Shown here: positions 1-8,935 of the stretch, piece after piece
Layout of the letters: each line of letters opens with the position of its first letter
Position numbering within the stretch: position 1 is the stretch's first letter
Assembly (NCBI RefSeq): GCF_019879105.1
Contig: NZ_CP082247.1
Location: forward strand, 434,001-498,000
Reading direction: 5' to 3'
Source of the DNA: Natrinema sp. SYSU A 869
GTDB lineage: Archaea > Halobacteriota > Halobacteria > Halobacteriales > Natrialbaceae
DNA: 64,000 nt
The notes under the pieces: model-generated
Seen by the model: the letters and a program-made list of their open reading frames with translations, nothing else
What the model was told of the DNA's origin: nothing
Databases searched by the model: none
Program-made: the position numbers and the translations under genes

Positions 1-43
1 ACCATCTCCCCTCGAAACTGACCGGATAGCGCGCATCCCGGAC

Positions 44-631
44 ATGAACCTACAACAGCACAAGCAGCGAGACGATATGAAGGTCTGGCTCAGCCAGACC
101 GAGGTCGATCAGTTCCTCGAGGCCGCCGACGATACGCAGCAGCGAATCGCGTTTGCACTCGGTGCCCGCTGCGGGCTCCGTTCACACGAGGTTCTCAACG
201 TCGCTCCTGACGATGTCGTCGACACCGATGCCGGCACGATGCTCCGAGTCTGGCACGGGAAAGGCGACAAGTTCCGCGAGACGCCGGTCCCGCGAGATCT
301 CGCAACGACCATCGACACGATCGACGACTATCGCGACGCGGACGCGAGTTCGCCGCTTGTCGAGATCACAAGCACACGCTCGCTGCGCCGCTGGGTTCGA
401 TCGACAGCTGACGAGTTGTACGAAGAGACCGGCGACGCTGGCTGGGATCACCTCGGGTTCCACGATCTCCGTCGGACCTGGGCGACCGCACTCGCCTCGG
501 CGGATGTCGATCCGCTCTTGGTGTGTGACTGGGGTGGGTGGAACGACCTCGAGACGTTCCTCAAGCACTACCGCGGGACGTTCTCACCAGAAGCTCAGCA
601 ACGAGAACGTAGGAAAGTGAACTGGCTATGA
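44..631 (+). CDS. Tyrosine recombinase (phage-type integrase), short haloarchaeal form
   Basis: The 195-residue protein carries the tyrosine-recombinase catalytic set in the usual order: Arg in ARCGLRSHEV (about residue 46), a Lys in the HGKGDKFRETPVP beta-hairpin, the HDLRRTWA box (HxxR), a Trp in the DWGGW position usually held by His or Trp, and the nucleophile Tyr in KHYRG near the C-terminus. The core-binding N-terminal domain is very short, as in many small haloarchaeal integrases. By family knowledge it cuts and rejoins DNA at an attachment site, so it could integrate or resolve this replicon. Its stop overlaps the start of the next small gene (ATGA), which suggests a co-transcribed integrase module. 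All catalytic residues are present, so it is probably active. No att site was recognised. Confidence 0.9.
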   Translation: MNLQQHKQRDDMKVWLSQTEVDQFLEAADDTQQRIAFALGARCGLRSHEVLNVAPDDVVDTDAGTMLRVWHGKGDKFRETPVPRDLATTIDTIDDYRDADASSPLVEITSTRSLRRWVRSTADELYEETGDAGWDHLGFHDLRRTWATALASADVDPLLVCDWGGWNDLETFLKHYRGTFSPEAQQRERRKVNWL

Positions 632-920
632 CTGATACAGAGCGAAAAAAGACTTGCACTGGATCGAGGCGATCGACGGGCTCGTCACGGTCGTGATCTT
701 CGTGACTGCGTTAGTCGCTGGCCTAGTCGGAGTGTTTCTCGGCGAGTGGCTGGCGTTGGTCTTGATCCCGATAGGATGACTCTTCGCGGCTTTTGACCCT
801 CATGTCGGGAGGTGGAAACATGTCTGGGTGTATGACACGGAGATCGATCAGGACGAACTGCTGTTTCGAGAGGTCTGGTCAGAATACACGGCCGACAATC
901 TCGGAAAGGCACGAATATGA
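628..920 (+). pseudogene. Small membrane protein downstream of integrase, broken
   Basis: The start ATG overlaps the integrase stop. After about eight codons the frame is lost at an A6 run (positions 645-650); adding one A gives KDLHWIEAIDGL followed by a strongly hydrophobic stretch (VVIFVTALVAGLVGVFLGEW), which is a membrane segment. A second defect is an in-frame TGA at 777-779. After it the frame continues as a soluble acidic tail to the TGA at 918-920, which overlaps the next gene. The intact ancestor would be an approximately 97-residue single- or double-pass membrane protein of unknown function. The tight coupling to the integrase on one side and to a 51-residue gene on the other suggests one operon. 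Confidence 0.7.
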
Positions 921-1072
921 ATATTCCAGAAGAGTTCGACCGGTCGGAGTGGGATAGTGTTGGCTACATCCCTCCCGATCGCCGCTCGAGCAATGAGGTC
1001 TACAACTGGTCGCAGTTCTACGACTTCTGGAAGTGGCTGAAACAGGAGGGACTATTCGATGACGGGGAATAA
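917..1072 (+). CDS. 51-residue hypothetical protein, integrase operon
   Basis: This short reading frame starts inside the stop of the upstream membrane protein (ATGA overlap) and encodes a Trp- and Tyr-rich acidic protein (NIPEEFDRSEWDSVGYIPP..., ending WKWLKQEGLFDDGE). I do not recognise a domain. The coupled start, acidic haloarchaeal composition and position directly after the integrase module support a real gene. Its role may be linked to integration or excision, such as a directionality factor, but no helix-turn-helix is visible and this is only a guess. Confidence 0.6.
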   Translation: MNIPEEFDRSEWDSVGYIPPDRRSSNEVYNWSQFYDFWKWLKQEGLFDDGE

Positions 1073-1089
1073 CGCAAGACCAGAGGCAC

Positions 1090-1212
1090 CTATTTCACAC
1101 CGACCACGCGATCGCAGTTCCTGCAACAAATCACGAGTACGTCGCCGTCTCGAGTATAGTGCTGTTCGTCTTTTGGGTCGAAGTCTTGTTCGCAGTATGG
1201 ACAAATCCCCAT
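1090..1212 (-). CDS. 40-residue zinc-ribbon protein
   Basis: The reading frame contains two CxxC pairs, ICPYCEQ near the N-terminus and CCRNCD near the C-terminus, separated by about 23 residues. This is a minimal zinc ribbon filling almost the whole protein. The start chosen is the Met directly before GICPYC; a longer frame upstream encodes low-quality sequence. Such mini zinc-finger proteins are common on haloarchaeal plasmids and may act in nucleic-acid or protein binding. It is convergent with the upstream small genes. The precise role is unknown. Confidence 0.65.
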   Translation of the reverse strand: MGICPYCEQDFDPKDEQHYTRDGDVLVICCRNCDRVVGVK

Positions 1213-1417
1213 ACGGAATACACAACATAATAGCACAAATAGGACTCCCCCAGTCAAATAGCCCGGACTACTTGAACAGAGCTGACAATAAGGACTTTTT
1301 CGAACAGATGATTGAGAATCCTGGTTACCGTACATCTCTATCGATGTGACGCACTCGACAGGGAGTTCCAACCGACAATAGATTCAGTATGTTATAATAA
1401 TTATATCTCCATAAGAA

Positions 1418-2083
1418 ATGGCCCAGTGTGATGAATCGAACTGTAGGGGAGACGAGGACTTCTCGCACACGTGCTCATACTGCGGTGGACGCTACTGTTC
1501 TGATCATCGGATGCCGGAGGCACACAGCTGTCCAGCGCTCGCGACGGCATCAACTCAAGGTCTGGACTTCCGTGGCGGGACGATCAGCGACCTTGAGGAA
1601 AGGAGAGAGGCATCGACAAGTGAGAAAAAGCAGTGCACAGAGTGTTCAAACTTTGTTCCACCTGACAAGGATCTCTGTCTGTCGTGTCGTCGTGATCCGA
1701 TTGATGATACAAGTCCTGACGTTTCGATCAAGACGGGCGACCCCGAGCCAGAGCAGTCGACCGAATCCAGTACAGGCCCAGGGTTCTTGACATCGATCAA
1801 ATTCCGCCTCGAGATGGTCGGGATCCGTGTCCGCGGTTGGATGCGGTCGGTCGTCCAGTTCGGATCGATCGGCATGTTCCTACTCGGCATATACGCGATC
1901 GTGAAAGCGTACGCAACGGTTTCGTTTGGGCCGCTGACGTTCCTCGAATTCGAGGTGCCCGCCGCATTCGGTTCGTCCAGGATGACGCTGCTGGTCGGTG
2001 GGACTGCGATTATGATCGTCGGGCTAGCGCTCTCGTTTAAGCTGATCTTCGGATCGGCGTCTCCGCAGTTTGAGTCACACTAA
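1418..2083 (+). CDS. AN1-type zinc-finger membrane protein
   Basis: The first 45 residues contain a Cys/His pattern typical of AN1 zinc fingers (CDESNC, then CSYCGGRYCSDHRMPEAHSC). A second Cys cluster follows (CTECSNFVPPDKDLCLSCRR). An acidic Ser/Thr/Glu linker leads to two hydrophobic helices at about residues 145-170 and 185-210, so the protein is probably anchored in the membrane with the zinc fingers in the cytoplasm. AN1 proteins with membrane tails are frequent in haloarchaea, often beside rhomboid or stress genes; the function is not established. The gene lies between the integrase module and an Orc1/Cdc6 pseudogene, with no obvious operon partner. Confidence 0.8.
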   Translation: MAQCDESNCRGDEDFSHTCSYCGGRYCSDHRMPEAHSCPALATASTQGLDFRGGTISDLEERREASTSEKKQCTECSNFVPPDKDLCLSCRRDPIDDTSPDVSIKTGDPEPEQSTESSTGPGFLTSIKFRLEMVGIRVRGWMRSVVQFGSIGMFLLGIYAIVKAYATVSFGPLTFLEFEVPAAFGSSRMTLLVGGTAIMIVGLALSFKLIFGSASPQFESH

Positions 2084-2124
2084 CAGTAGTTCGATTTATT
2101 GACTGTCAGTCTCGAGTATGATAC

Positions 2125-3141
2125 ATGTCTATCATCAAGGACGCTCGGGCTTTGCGGCCGTCCCATATCCCGAGCGACCTCTACCATCGGGATGCGAAGA
2201 TTAGGCAGTTGGCCGATGCTCTCCGGCCGATCATGGACGGGGATATCGGGCAGAACACGCTCATCTTTGGGCCCAGCGGAACCGGTAAAACGACGCTTGC
2301 AAAGTTCGTCGTCCAAGAGCTTGAGGCCGAGACACTGGATTTCCGGTGGGGATATCACAACTGTATCTCTGGATCCTCGAAGTCCGAGGTACTGTTCGGT
2401 GTCATGCGCGACGCTGGTCTGGGAGCGAGTCTCCGCAAGACCGGTTCGCCTACGAGTTCGTTTCTCAATCGACTTCGTGAGAGCGACAAGCGCGTCGTCG
2501 CGATCATCGACGAGGTCGACGTTCTCGAGCACGATACGGCCCTTCAGGCGCTCATCGATCTGGACAACGTTACTGTCGTTGCGATCACGATCGACGAGGA
2601 CGACTTCTTCACGCACCTGGATTCACGCATGCGCTCTCGATTGCGCAGCGCCGAACCGATCCGGCTCGAGCGCTTCACCCACATCCAGTTGGTCGACATC
2701 CTCTAGGCGCGGATCCAAGCCGGACTGCGGCCGGGGACGATCACCGCCGATGCGATCGGCCACATCGCCGACGTCGCTGCGGGCGACGCTCGCGAGGCGA
2801 TCGGGATTCTACGGAGTGGAGCACGGGCGGTCACGCGGGATGATGATCTGTCAAAGATTACGGTTGACGTCGTCGACGACAATCGGACGGCCGCGATCGA
2901 GGAGATCCACCTCGAGCGCGTTGAAGATCTCGGGACGCACAAGCGCCTGCTGTACGATATCATCGAAGCCTCGAGAGAGGTCCCCGGTACGGAGTTGCAC
3001 GACGCCTACGAACAGCGCGCGCAGAACCCGAAGGCCAGATCGACCCGACGGAAGTATCTCAAGAACCTCGAGAAGAAGTACAGCCTGATCGAATCGAACG
3101 GAAACGGGAAGGGAAAGGTCTACGCAGTCCCCGACTTTTGA
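2125..3141 (+). pseudogene. Orc1/Cdc6-family replication initiator, interrupted by an in-frame TAG
   Basis: The frame has Walker A (FGPSGTGKTT, about residue 50), Walker B (VVAIIDEVD, about residue 130) and the AAA+ lid, then meets TAG at 2704-2706 after LVDIL. The same frame continues without further stops to the TGA at 3139-3141, encoding the rest of the lid (ADVAAGDAREAIGILR) and a C-terminal winged-helix domain (ELHDAYEQRA...). A single C-to-T or G-to-T change of CAG or GAG would make this stop. The full-length reading is 338 residues, somewhat short for Orc1/Cdc6. Family knowledge: these ATPases bind origin repeats and load MCM. Here the truncated 193-residue product would lack DNA-binding ability. 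No repeat-rich origin was seen beside it. Confidence 0.85.
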
Positions 3142-3224
3142 GTTTTCCGTTCGTTCCGTTTGTTTTCCGCTATCCGCGATAGAACGTTTCTCTTAGTTGG
3201 TATAGGTAGAGATCGTCACGGATC

Positions 3225-3321
3225 GGATGAACGTCTCTAGCGACATACTCGATTAACACTACGACAACACACAGAACACGAGAAAATGCAGCTCCGCCGC
3301 GAGTTTATCAACGACGCATGA
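3225..3321 (+). pseudogene. Remnant of an integrase C-terminus
   Basis: Two frames together encode NVSSDILD*HYD and then EHEKMQLRREFINDA. This matches the C-terminal catalytic tail of haloarchaeal tyrosine recombinases (HYDKRTEREKM-type, with the nucleophilic Tyr in HYD). A related, better preserved fragment is found at 61260-61377 in this window. Both a stop and a frameshift are present, so it is a dead relic and not part of the 44-631 integrase. Confidence 0.6.
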
Positions 3322-3641
3322 TGGTTGAATACATAACCAGCCGACCGTACCAGCATCGCCCTCAAACCAGTGCCAATTCGGGAGTAGGAGGACTCTCAGG
3401 AGCAGCACCTACCGGATGGTTCGTATCCCGGCGAGTCAACTCGGAATTTCCTGATTCCGTTGTGTACAGGGTACTATACCGCAAGATACAGACTTTAAAG
3501 CGACTAAATCCCCCTCCGATACATTGATTGATAGTATGGATCTGTTTCTGTCCAAACAGCACAGCTCCTTTCAGGTATTATACAGGCAATCAAAACAGAA
3601 AACTATGAACAATAGGAACTGCTATATTCGGCGGACGTGGC
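3322..3641 (+). other. Non-coding stretch, no gene recognised
   Basis: Short open frames here have no conserved-looking composition and no domain. The 3' ends of an integrase relic and of the minus-strand von Willebrand gene face this interval. I see nothing else in it. Confidence 0.5.
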
Positions 3642-4277
3642 TTAGCTATCCCGGGCTTTATCCTGATTTTCCCGGTCTTTCTCGTCGAACCCGTCGGTGG
3701 TTCCCTTTTGCCGTGCCTGACTGATCTGCTGAGAGGTTGACTCGTACGCCGATTTCGCACCATCCCCGCTGTGAGCCATGTTCAGCGATCGGTCTTCGTC
3801 CATTCCCATTCCACTCGCCGTGAGTGCCGCATCCTGATTAGCCCCGATAAACAGAAATTCCCACTCGTGCTCCTCGCGTCGGTATTCCACTAACTCGCGC
3901 ACTCGTTCCTGTGGGGTCTCAGAGGCGTTCTCTTTCCCGTCGGTCAGGACGACAACGATGACGTTGTCCGGTCGGCCGGCCGCCTCCATTTTATCGATAC
4001 GATCCCCCGTTTCTGTGACTGCCGTCATAATTGCGTCGTGGAGCGCTGTTTGTCCTCCCGGTGTGTAGTTATCATCGTCGAGTTTTGGCGCAGCCTCGAT
4101 TGAATACCCCTGATAGACGCAATCGACGTTCGTGTTGAAATCGTACAATGATACCATCGCAGTCCCCGATTCGTCCTGCTGGTCCTCAAGGAACGCATTG
4201 AAGCCTCCTTTCGTGTCGTCTTCGATGGCCGACATTGAACCGGACGAGTCGAGAACGAAGGTAACGTGCGTCTTCAT
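3642..4277 (-). CDS. von Willebrand factor A (VWA) domain protein
   Basis: The protein begins directly with a VWA fold. The metal-ion-dependent adhesion site is complete: DSSGSMS at residues 10-16, the Thr in PGGQTALHD at about 75, and the Asp in VVLTDGKEN at about 112. No signal peptide or membrane segment is seen, so it is cytoplasmic. Intracellular VWA proteins often pair with MoxR-type AAA ATPases or act as scaffolds. Here no MoxR gene is adjacent; the divergent neighbour, 272 bases away across an AT-rich spacer, is the DUF6884-DpdA-like set. It may be part of that system, but only position suggests this. The acidic 30-residue tail is probably disordered. Confidence 0.85.
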   Translation of the reverse strand: MKTHVTFVLDSSGSMSAIEDDTKGGFNAFLEDQQDESGTAMVSLYDFNTNVDCVYQGYSIEAAPKLDDDNYTPGGQTALHDAIMTAVTETGDRIDKMEAAGRPDNVIVVVLTDGKENASETPQERVRELVEYRREEHEWEFLFIGANQDAALTASGMGMDEDRSLNMAHSGDGAKSAYESTSQQISQARQKGTTDGFDEKDRENQDKARDS

Positions 4278-4548
4278 GGTACACCCCTCGAGGATGCCCT
4301 TCTCATATGAATGTGAATAAGTGTAGTCGGTCAGGATGGAGAAAATGTAATATACATCACACCATTATAATATATATGATAGTTTCACAGCGGGTATTTC
4401 GATGTTTATATATTGATAAGGCCTAGTCAGCTCCTGTCTGGATTCAGCTATAGAAGGTAGTAGCAGACAAGTACGGCCGATTTAGGAGATTCAGATGAAT
4501 CGCAACTCCATGACAACCTTAAAGCGTCTGTGATCGAAACAAGAGTAT

Positions 4549-5027
4549 ATGTCGTCGCTACTGGTACAGGGCTGTTCTAAATCGAAAAACACCCCGGAGG
4601 AAGCCGTTCCGGCGCTGGAACTATACTCAGGCTATTTCTTCAAAATCATCAAAAATCTATAAGAGATAACGCGTTCGACGAAAGTATCGATATTTGTATT
4701 CTCTCCGCTGAATACGGACTAATCGACGCCGACACAGAGATTACCTGGTATGACAGGCGGATGGACGAAGAGCGTGCGGTAGAACTCGCACCGAGTATCA
4801 AGACTGAACTCCGTAATCGTGCTGACGGCACATACGATGAAATCATCGTCAATGTCGGTGGGGCATACAAGCAGGCACTCGAGGGGGCAACCGCTGCGGT
4901 AGACGCAGATGTCCACTACATCGAGGGTGACGGTATCGGACACAAGGGACACGTTCTTAAGCAAATCGTCCGTGGCGAAACTGTGGCTGGAGATGATAGC
5001 TCCGTTAGAACTGCGGTTGGTCAATAA
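4549..5027 (+). pseudogene. DUF6884-like protein, frame broken in an A5 run
   Basis: Reading from the ATG at 4549 gives SSLLVQGCSKSKN, a hallmark N-terminus of small proteins with a CSKxK motif (DUF6884, related to the YaaA fold), then a stop at 4660. In the next frame the protein continues from KSIRDNAFDESIDICIL through SAEYGLIDAD to TAVGQ*. Adding one A to the A5 run at 4651-4655 restores a 159-residue protein. DUF6884-type proteins are, to my knowledge, encoded beside DpdA-like transglycosylases. The TAATG overlap with the next gene shows translational coupling. The broken frame may be a sequencing error, ribosomal slippage or a real lesion. The 3' part could also be made alone from the ATG at 4761. 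Confidence 0.75.
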
Positions 5028-6268
5028 TGGCGCATGCACGACCTGCAGAGGCGTTCGAATTCGACGTTACCGCAACAGCCGGTGACGCCCGAGCCGGGAC
5101 TCTTCGCGTCAACGGTTCAACGCTCGAGACGCCAAATCTCTTCCCCGTAATCAATTTCTATGCCGGCGGCACGAAACGGAGCGTCTACGGCGGTGGCATC
5201 CACCGGACGCTAAAGGAATTCATGATCGGCGCTGACCGAGTTGGCGTCGACCCGCTGACCGAATACTTCGACGCCTCAATGATGTCCGTTTCGTCACTTA
5301 CTGATTACAATATTACCAAGGAACGCTACGAGGCGTATCTCGAGACGCCGATTAAGGAACGCGAACTCTTTGAGCCGTTCAACGGTGTCGTTTTCGCCGA
5401 CTCCGGCGGGTTCAAGTTCCTCAACAATGCCGAAATCGATGGCAGCGACTTCGAGGTGACGATGAATCAGGAGACGGTCTACGACATCCAGAAGGCCCTC
5501 GGAAGCGATATTATCGTCAATCTTGATCACCCAATCGCACCGGGCGATTCACACCAAGAGCGGGTTCAGAAGGCAGAGCAGACTGCCGAGAATATTCACG
5601 AGTTCCTCAACCTAACACGTGATTTTGAGGGTGCGAAGTATCTCACCTTACACGGGTACAATTACTCGATGATGACCGAGTTCCTCGAGGTTATCACTAA
5701 CGAAGTTCCCCTTGGCGTGCTTCAGGAAGGATTTGACGGAATTGCTCTGGGCAGTCTCGTACCGAAAAAGGATAACCGCGATGCGTTGATCAAGGCAGTC
5801 ACCGACTGCCGCGAGGTGATGAATGACTGGGGATTCGAGAACTGGCCACTTCATGTGTTAGGAATCGCCAGTCGAGCAATCCCGATACTGACGGCTCTCG
5901 GAGCCGACTCGTTCGACTCGAGTACACATCTCCACAACGCTATCAACGGTAAATACAACCGTTCAATGATGGAGCAAGTGCCTCTCGATGATGTTGATTT
6001 CACTGAGTGTGACTGTCCAATTTGTCAGTCAGATCTGCTGGTTGATCGGATGCGAGGGAATACAGAGTATCAAAAGGATGTTCTCGGCCCTGTCGCAATG
6101 CATAATCTGATCGTCCAGAAAAGGGAACTTGCCGATCTTCGACAGTGTATCAAACAGGATGGTACGGATGCTTTGATTGAATACTTAGAGGAAACGTTTA
6201 GCCGTGACAAAACAATGCGACAGTATGCACACAAAGTTGTCAACCAATCTCTCGGAGGATATTTTTAA
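5027..6268 (+). CDS. tRNA-guanine transglycosylase-like enzyme (DpdA-like, putative DNA base exchange)
   Basis: The 413-residue protein has the transglycosylase TIM barrel. The nucleophile-type Asp is in VVFADSGGFKF (about residue 127), a second acidic loop is NLDHPIAPGD, and GIALGSLVP and HVLGIASRA are the later barrel strands. A zinc site of the family pattern is present: ECDCPICQ at about 330 (CxCxxC), then His in AMHNLIVQKREL about 27 residues on. Canonical archaeal TgtA carries extra C-terminal domains including PUA; here the protein stops after the barrel, as in DpdA enzymes that insert 7-deazaguanine bases (preQ0) into DNA. Haloarchaea make preQ0 for archaeosine, so substrate would be available. 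The neighbours (DUF6884-like upstream, GHKL ATPase downstream, both overlapping TAATG) favour a DNA rather than tRNA role. That role is inferred. Confidence 0.85.
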   Translation: MAHARPAEAFEFDVTATAGDARAGTLRVNGSTLETPNLFPVINFYAGGTKRSVYGGGIHRTLKEFMIGADRVGVDPLTEYFDASMMSVSSLTDYNITKERYEAYLETPIKERELFEPFNGVVFADSGGFKFLNNAEIDGSDFEVTMNQETVYDIQKALGSDIIVNLDHPIAPGDSHQERVQKAEQTAENIHEFLNLTRDFEGAKYLTLHGYNYSMMTEFLEVITNEVPLGVLQEGFDGIALGSLVPKKDNRDALIKAVTDCREVMNDWGFENWPLHVLGIASRAIPILTALGADSFDSSTHLHNAINGKYNRSMMEQVPLDDVDFTECDCPICQSDLLVDRMRGNTEYQKDVLGPVAMHNLIVQKRELADLRQCIKQDGTDALIEYLEETFSRDKTMRQYAHKVVNQSLGGYF

Positions 6269-7824
6269 TGAAAAAATCACCAAAAGTTAACGAAGTCAAC
6301 GAATTTCTCGAGATTGCCAGCGACTTCGAGGATCCACTCGAGGTCATCCGCGAATCGCTCTCGAATTCGTACGACGCTGACGCAACGGAAGTCGAGATCA
6401 CGATCCAGAATCAGCCCAACGGCTCGGACATCATTATCGAGGACGACGGCGACGGGATGAACGAGCGCGATCTAGAGTCGTTCTTCGACCTTGGAAATTC
6501 CCGGAAAACAGATTCGATCGGATACAAGGGCCACGGCACCAAAATCTTCTACAAGAGCGACAGGATCGAGGTCACGACGGTCCACGACGGCACGAGTTAT
6601 CGGGCAGTGATGGATGATCCTTGGGAGAAACTCAACCGGAAGGAGCTCCCGGAATACGAACTGACGAAGAACTCCGTCCGGAGCGGCAACCCCGGAACCA
6701 AGATCCGGATCACGAACTTCCGGTCGGGATACGGATTCGATGCCGAGGAGCTCACGTATAATAAGATTCACCACTATCTGAAGTGGAAGACGATCGCCGG
6801 ATCGACGGCACACTACTTAGGAGAGGACATGCGGGAAATGGAGATTGCTGTCACTCTCGACGACGCAATCGACGATACTCGAGCGCAGTTGGTGACGTCT
6901 AACCGGCTCGATTTCCCGGCAGAACAGTTGGAGCCGTCCGAGGGAGAGTATCCCGCGGAGCGCATGTGTAAGCATTATCCGGCGAAGGAAATCGATATCG
7001 AATACGAGGGCGGTGAAACTACGCTCCAAATCGTCGGCATGGTTGGTGGGAAGAAAACGCGTAACGAACTGCCAACGTACGGCCGCCACTCCGCACAGTT
7101 CGGTATCTGGTTCGCGAAAGACCATATCAAGGTGGAGCGGCTAAACGAGGCGGTTTCCCACGACAACGAGTTCCTTCATTTCTTCTTTGTCGCCAACTGC
7201 CAGGATATCGAACTGTCGGCGAACAGGGAGAACATTCGAAACAAAGCTAGCCCGGTCTATCAGGCAGTCAAGGAAGAAGTCGAGTACTACCTCTCGAAGG
7301 TCACTCAGGACCCGTGGTTTAAATCGTATCTCGAGACCCGGAAACAGGCGGATCGACAGCGACGGACGGCTGACCAACAATCATCACTCAAAGACCGCCG
7401 CGAGCGCATCGAGAAAATGGGATTCGAGCCGGACAACAAAGCTGAGGTGCTGCTCGGCCTCGAGCGGGCCGCGATTGAAGACCAGTCCCTATCGCTCTCC
7501 GTTGAAGACTTCGATCCGAACGCGGATGTCCACGCGATACTCAGACAGAATGGACGGCTCCGAAACGCCGCAGTGCACCAGACGTTGACTGGTCTCTTCG
7601 AGGAGGAAGTGCCACTCGAAAATACCGATATTGCCGTCTGCTGGACTCACGGCGACCCCGCCGAACTCAAAGAATACGAACGAAACGGCTACTTCGGTGG
7701 TGAGGTCTCTCTGCAGCTCGAGGAAGGTGGACTCCAGTATCATAACGATGATAGCAGGTATATCGAGATTATAGACGTAGAATCGCTGCTCACGTCGAAA
7801 GCTGTACCCACAGCAGACGACTAA
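6268..7824 (+). CDS. GHKL ATPase (HSP90/MutL/MORC-like)
   Basis: The N-terminal ATPase has the Bergerat-fold motifs: N box ESLSNSYDADATEV (about residue 27), G1 box IEDDGDGM (about 57) and G2 box GYKGHGTKIF (about 87). A second transducer-like domain follows with SANRENIRN at about 320, and a basic coiled region ADRQRRTADQQ at about 360. The C-terminal 130 residues are not recognised. The start codon overlaps the stop of the DpdA-like gene (TAATG), so the two are co-translated. GHKL proteins couple ATP-driven dimer closure to DNA binding or clamping. In this context it could be the effector or sensor that acts with base modification. I have not seen this exact pairing described, but I could not search. 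All motifs are intact. Confidence 0.85.
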   Translation: MKKSPKVNEVNEFLEIASDFEDPLEVIRESLSNSYDADATEVEITIQNQPNGSDIIIEDDGDGMNERDLESFFDLGNSRKTDSIGYKGHGTKIFYKSDRIEVTTVHDGTSYRAVMDDPWEKLNRKELPEYELTKNSVRSGNPGTKIRITNFRSGYGFDAEELTYNKIHHYLKWKTIAGSTAHYLGEDMREMEIAVTLDDAIDDTRAQLVTSNRLDFPAEQLEPSEGEYPAERMCKHYPAKEIDIEYEGGETTLQIVGMVGGKKTRNELPTYGRHSAQFGIWFAKDHIKVERLNEAVSHDNEFLHFFFVANCQDIELSANRENIRNKASPVYQAVKEEVEYYLSKVTQDPWFKSYLETRKQADRQRRTADQQSSLKDRRERIEKMGFEPDNKAEVLLGLERAAIEDQSLSLSVEDFDPNADVHAILRQNGRLRNAAVHQTLTGLFEEEVPLENTDIAVCWTHGDPAELKEYERNGYFGGEVSLQLEEGGLQYHNDDSRYIEIIDVESLLTSKAVPTADD

Positions 7825-7936
7825 TCGGCTGCACGCTGACGATTGGATGGGGGTATTCGTTTGATCGAACACTGAGAGAGAAAGTTAAATCCTCTGTAAT
7901 AACAATAGTAAAGATACTTGACATCCGAAAGAGTAT

Positions 7937-8667
7937 ATGACTCGAGGTAGTCCTCATCTCCAGTTCCTTCGTGGATTTACGAAAGACGAACTGCAGGCAA
8001 TTCCAGACCGATGTGATTGGTGTCAGGTTCGGAAAACAACTGTTTCGACGAACGAGTTGTCGAAATCCATTCGCGAATCAATCGAGAGGAACGTCTCCAA
8101 CGGGAATATCACGTACTCCGTGGCAATGGCGGATATTCGACGAGAAGTACTGATCCCCGGACCAGAGACGTTACCACAAAAAATACGCGATGCGCTGCGA
8201 GAGACGCCGGTGGCTACGTTAACGGGGAGGATACTACTGGAGACGAAGCCACAGGTTAGTATACTTCCCAATACTACGGCGCGTTGACCGCGTTCATCGT
8301 TCGGCCGTACACTGTGAAAACGGACTATGCACTGAACATTCAACATCGCCCCTCCGCAGATATTTACGTCGAATCTGATCAGGGAGACGGCGATTATCTC
8401 ATCGAAATCAAAAGTGTACTATCAGTCAGGAATACTCAGGAGATCAAGCGCCAACTCGAGCGATACCACCAAGCGGTCGAGACGGAGCTCGGTCGAACGC
8501 GAGAGCGAACATTCCTGTGCATCGTCGGTATGGACTTGGAACCAAGTACATACGGTGAATCGAGGAAATCACGTCCGGTCCCCGAGTATATGGACGTCCC
8601 ATCAACGATTTCCGAGGTGGAAGACGAACTCAAGCGAGTCGAAGTAATTTCGAATTCGTTCCTCTAG
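7937..8667 (+). pseudogene. Putative PD-(D/E)xK-type nuclease, broken
   Basis: The frame from 7937 (LQFLRGFTKDELQAIPDRC...) reads well up to KIRDALRE near 8205. The sequence then continues in the frame one base back (DAGGYVNGEDTTGDEATG), crosses a TAG at 8257-8259, and runs on as YTSQYYGALTAFIVRPY to 8667. The last part holds ADIYVESDQGDGDYLIEIKSV, which fits the D-x(n)-E/D-x-K core of restriction-like nucleases. One lost base and one stop codon therefore disable it. It follows the GHKL gene by 112 bases on the same strand and may be the nuclease arm of that system. The nuclease assignment rests on the EIK motif only. A 127-residue C-terminal product starting with TTG at 8284 could still be made. 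Confidence 0.6.
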
Positions 8668-8935
8668 ATACACGATGCCTGCATGGTCCATGAGATCGGT
8701 ATTGACCGTCTCCTTAACTGCTTTGAGCTGCTCCTGATACAGTTCCAAGGGTCGAAGGTCGATATCGACCTCGTTGGTCAAGAGTGTGTCGAGCAATCGA
8801 TCGAGCGTTCCCGTGATCGAATCCAGTTCCCGCTGAGTGTCTCTCGCTAATTCGTCGATCGTCTCGATACGACCTTCGATACGCTCGAGGCGAAATCGGA
8901 TTTCAACTCCGAACGAACGACCCGTACGAGTATTT
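8602..8935 (-). pseudogene. Truncated helical protein remnant
   Basis: On the minus strand, from about 8935 down, a continuous frame reads EIRFRLERIEGRIETIDELA, then RDTQRELDSITGTLDRLLDT, then a central part ending TDLMDHAGIVYLEERIR. This is a coherent acidic, helical, probably coiled-coil protein. There is no Met before the frame is cut off at about 8935, and its 3' end runs into the convergent nuclease gene. It is a fragment with both ends likely lost. I do not recognise the family. Confidence 0.45.

Noticed and set aside
5027-6268. Annotating the transglycosylase as the housekeeping archaeal TgtA
   Set aside because: It lacks the C-terminal domains including PUA and is embedded with DUF6884-like and GHKL genes, unlike TgtA.
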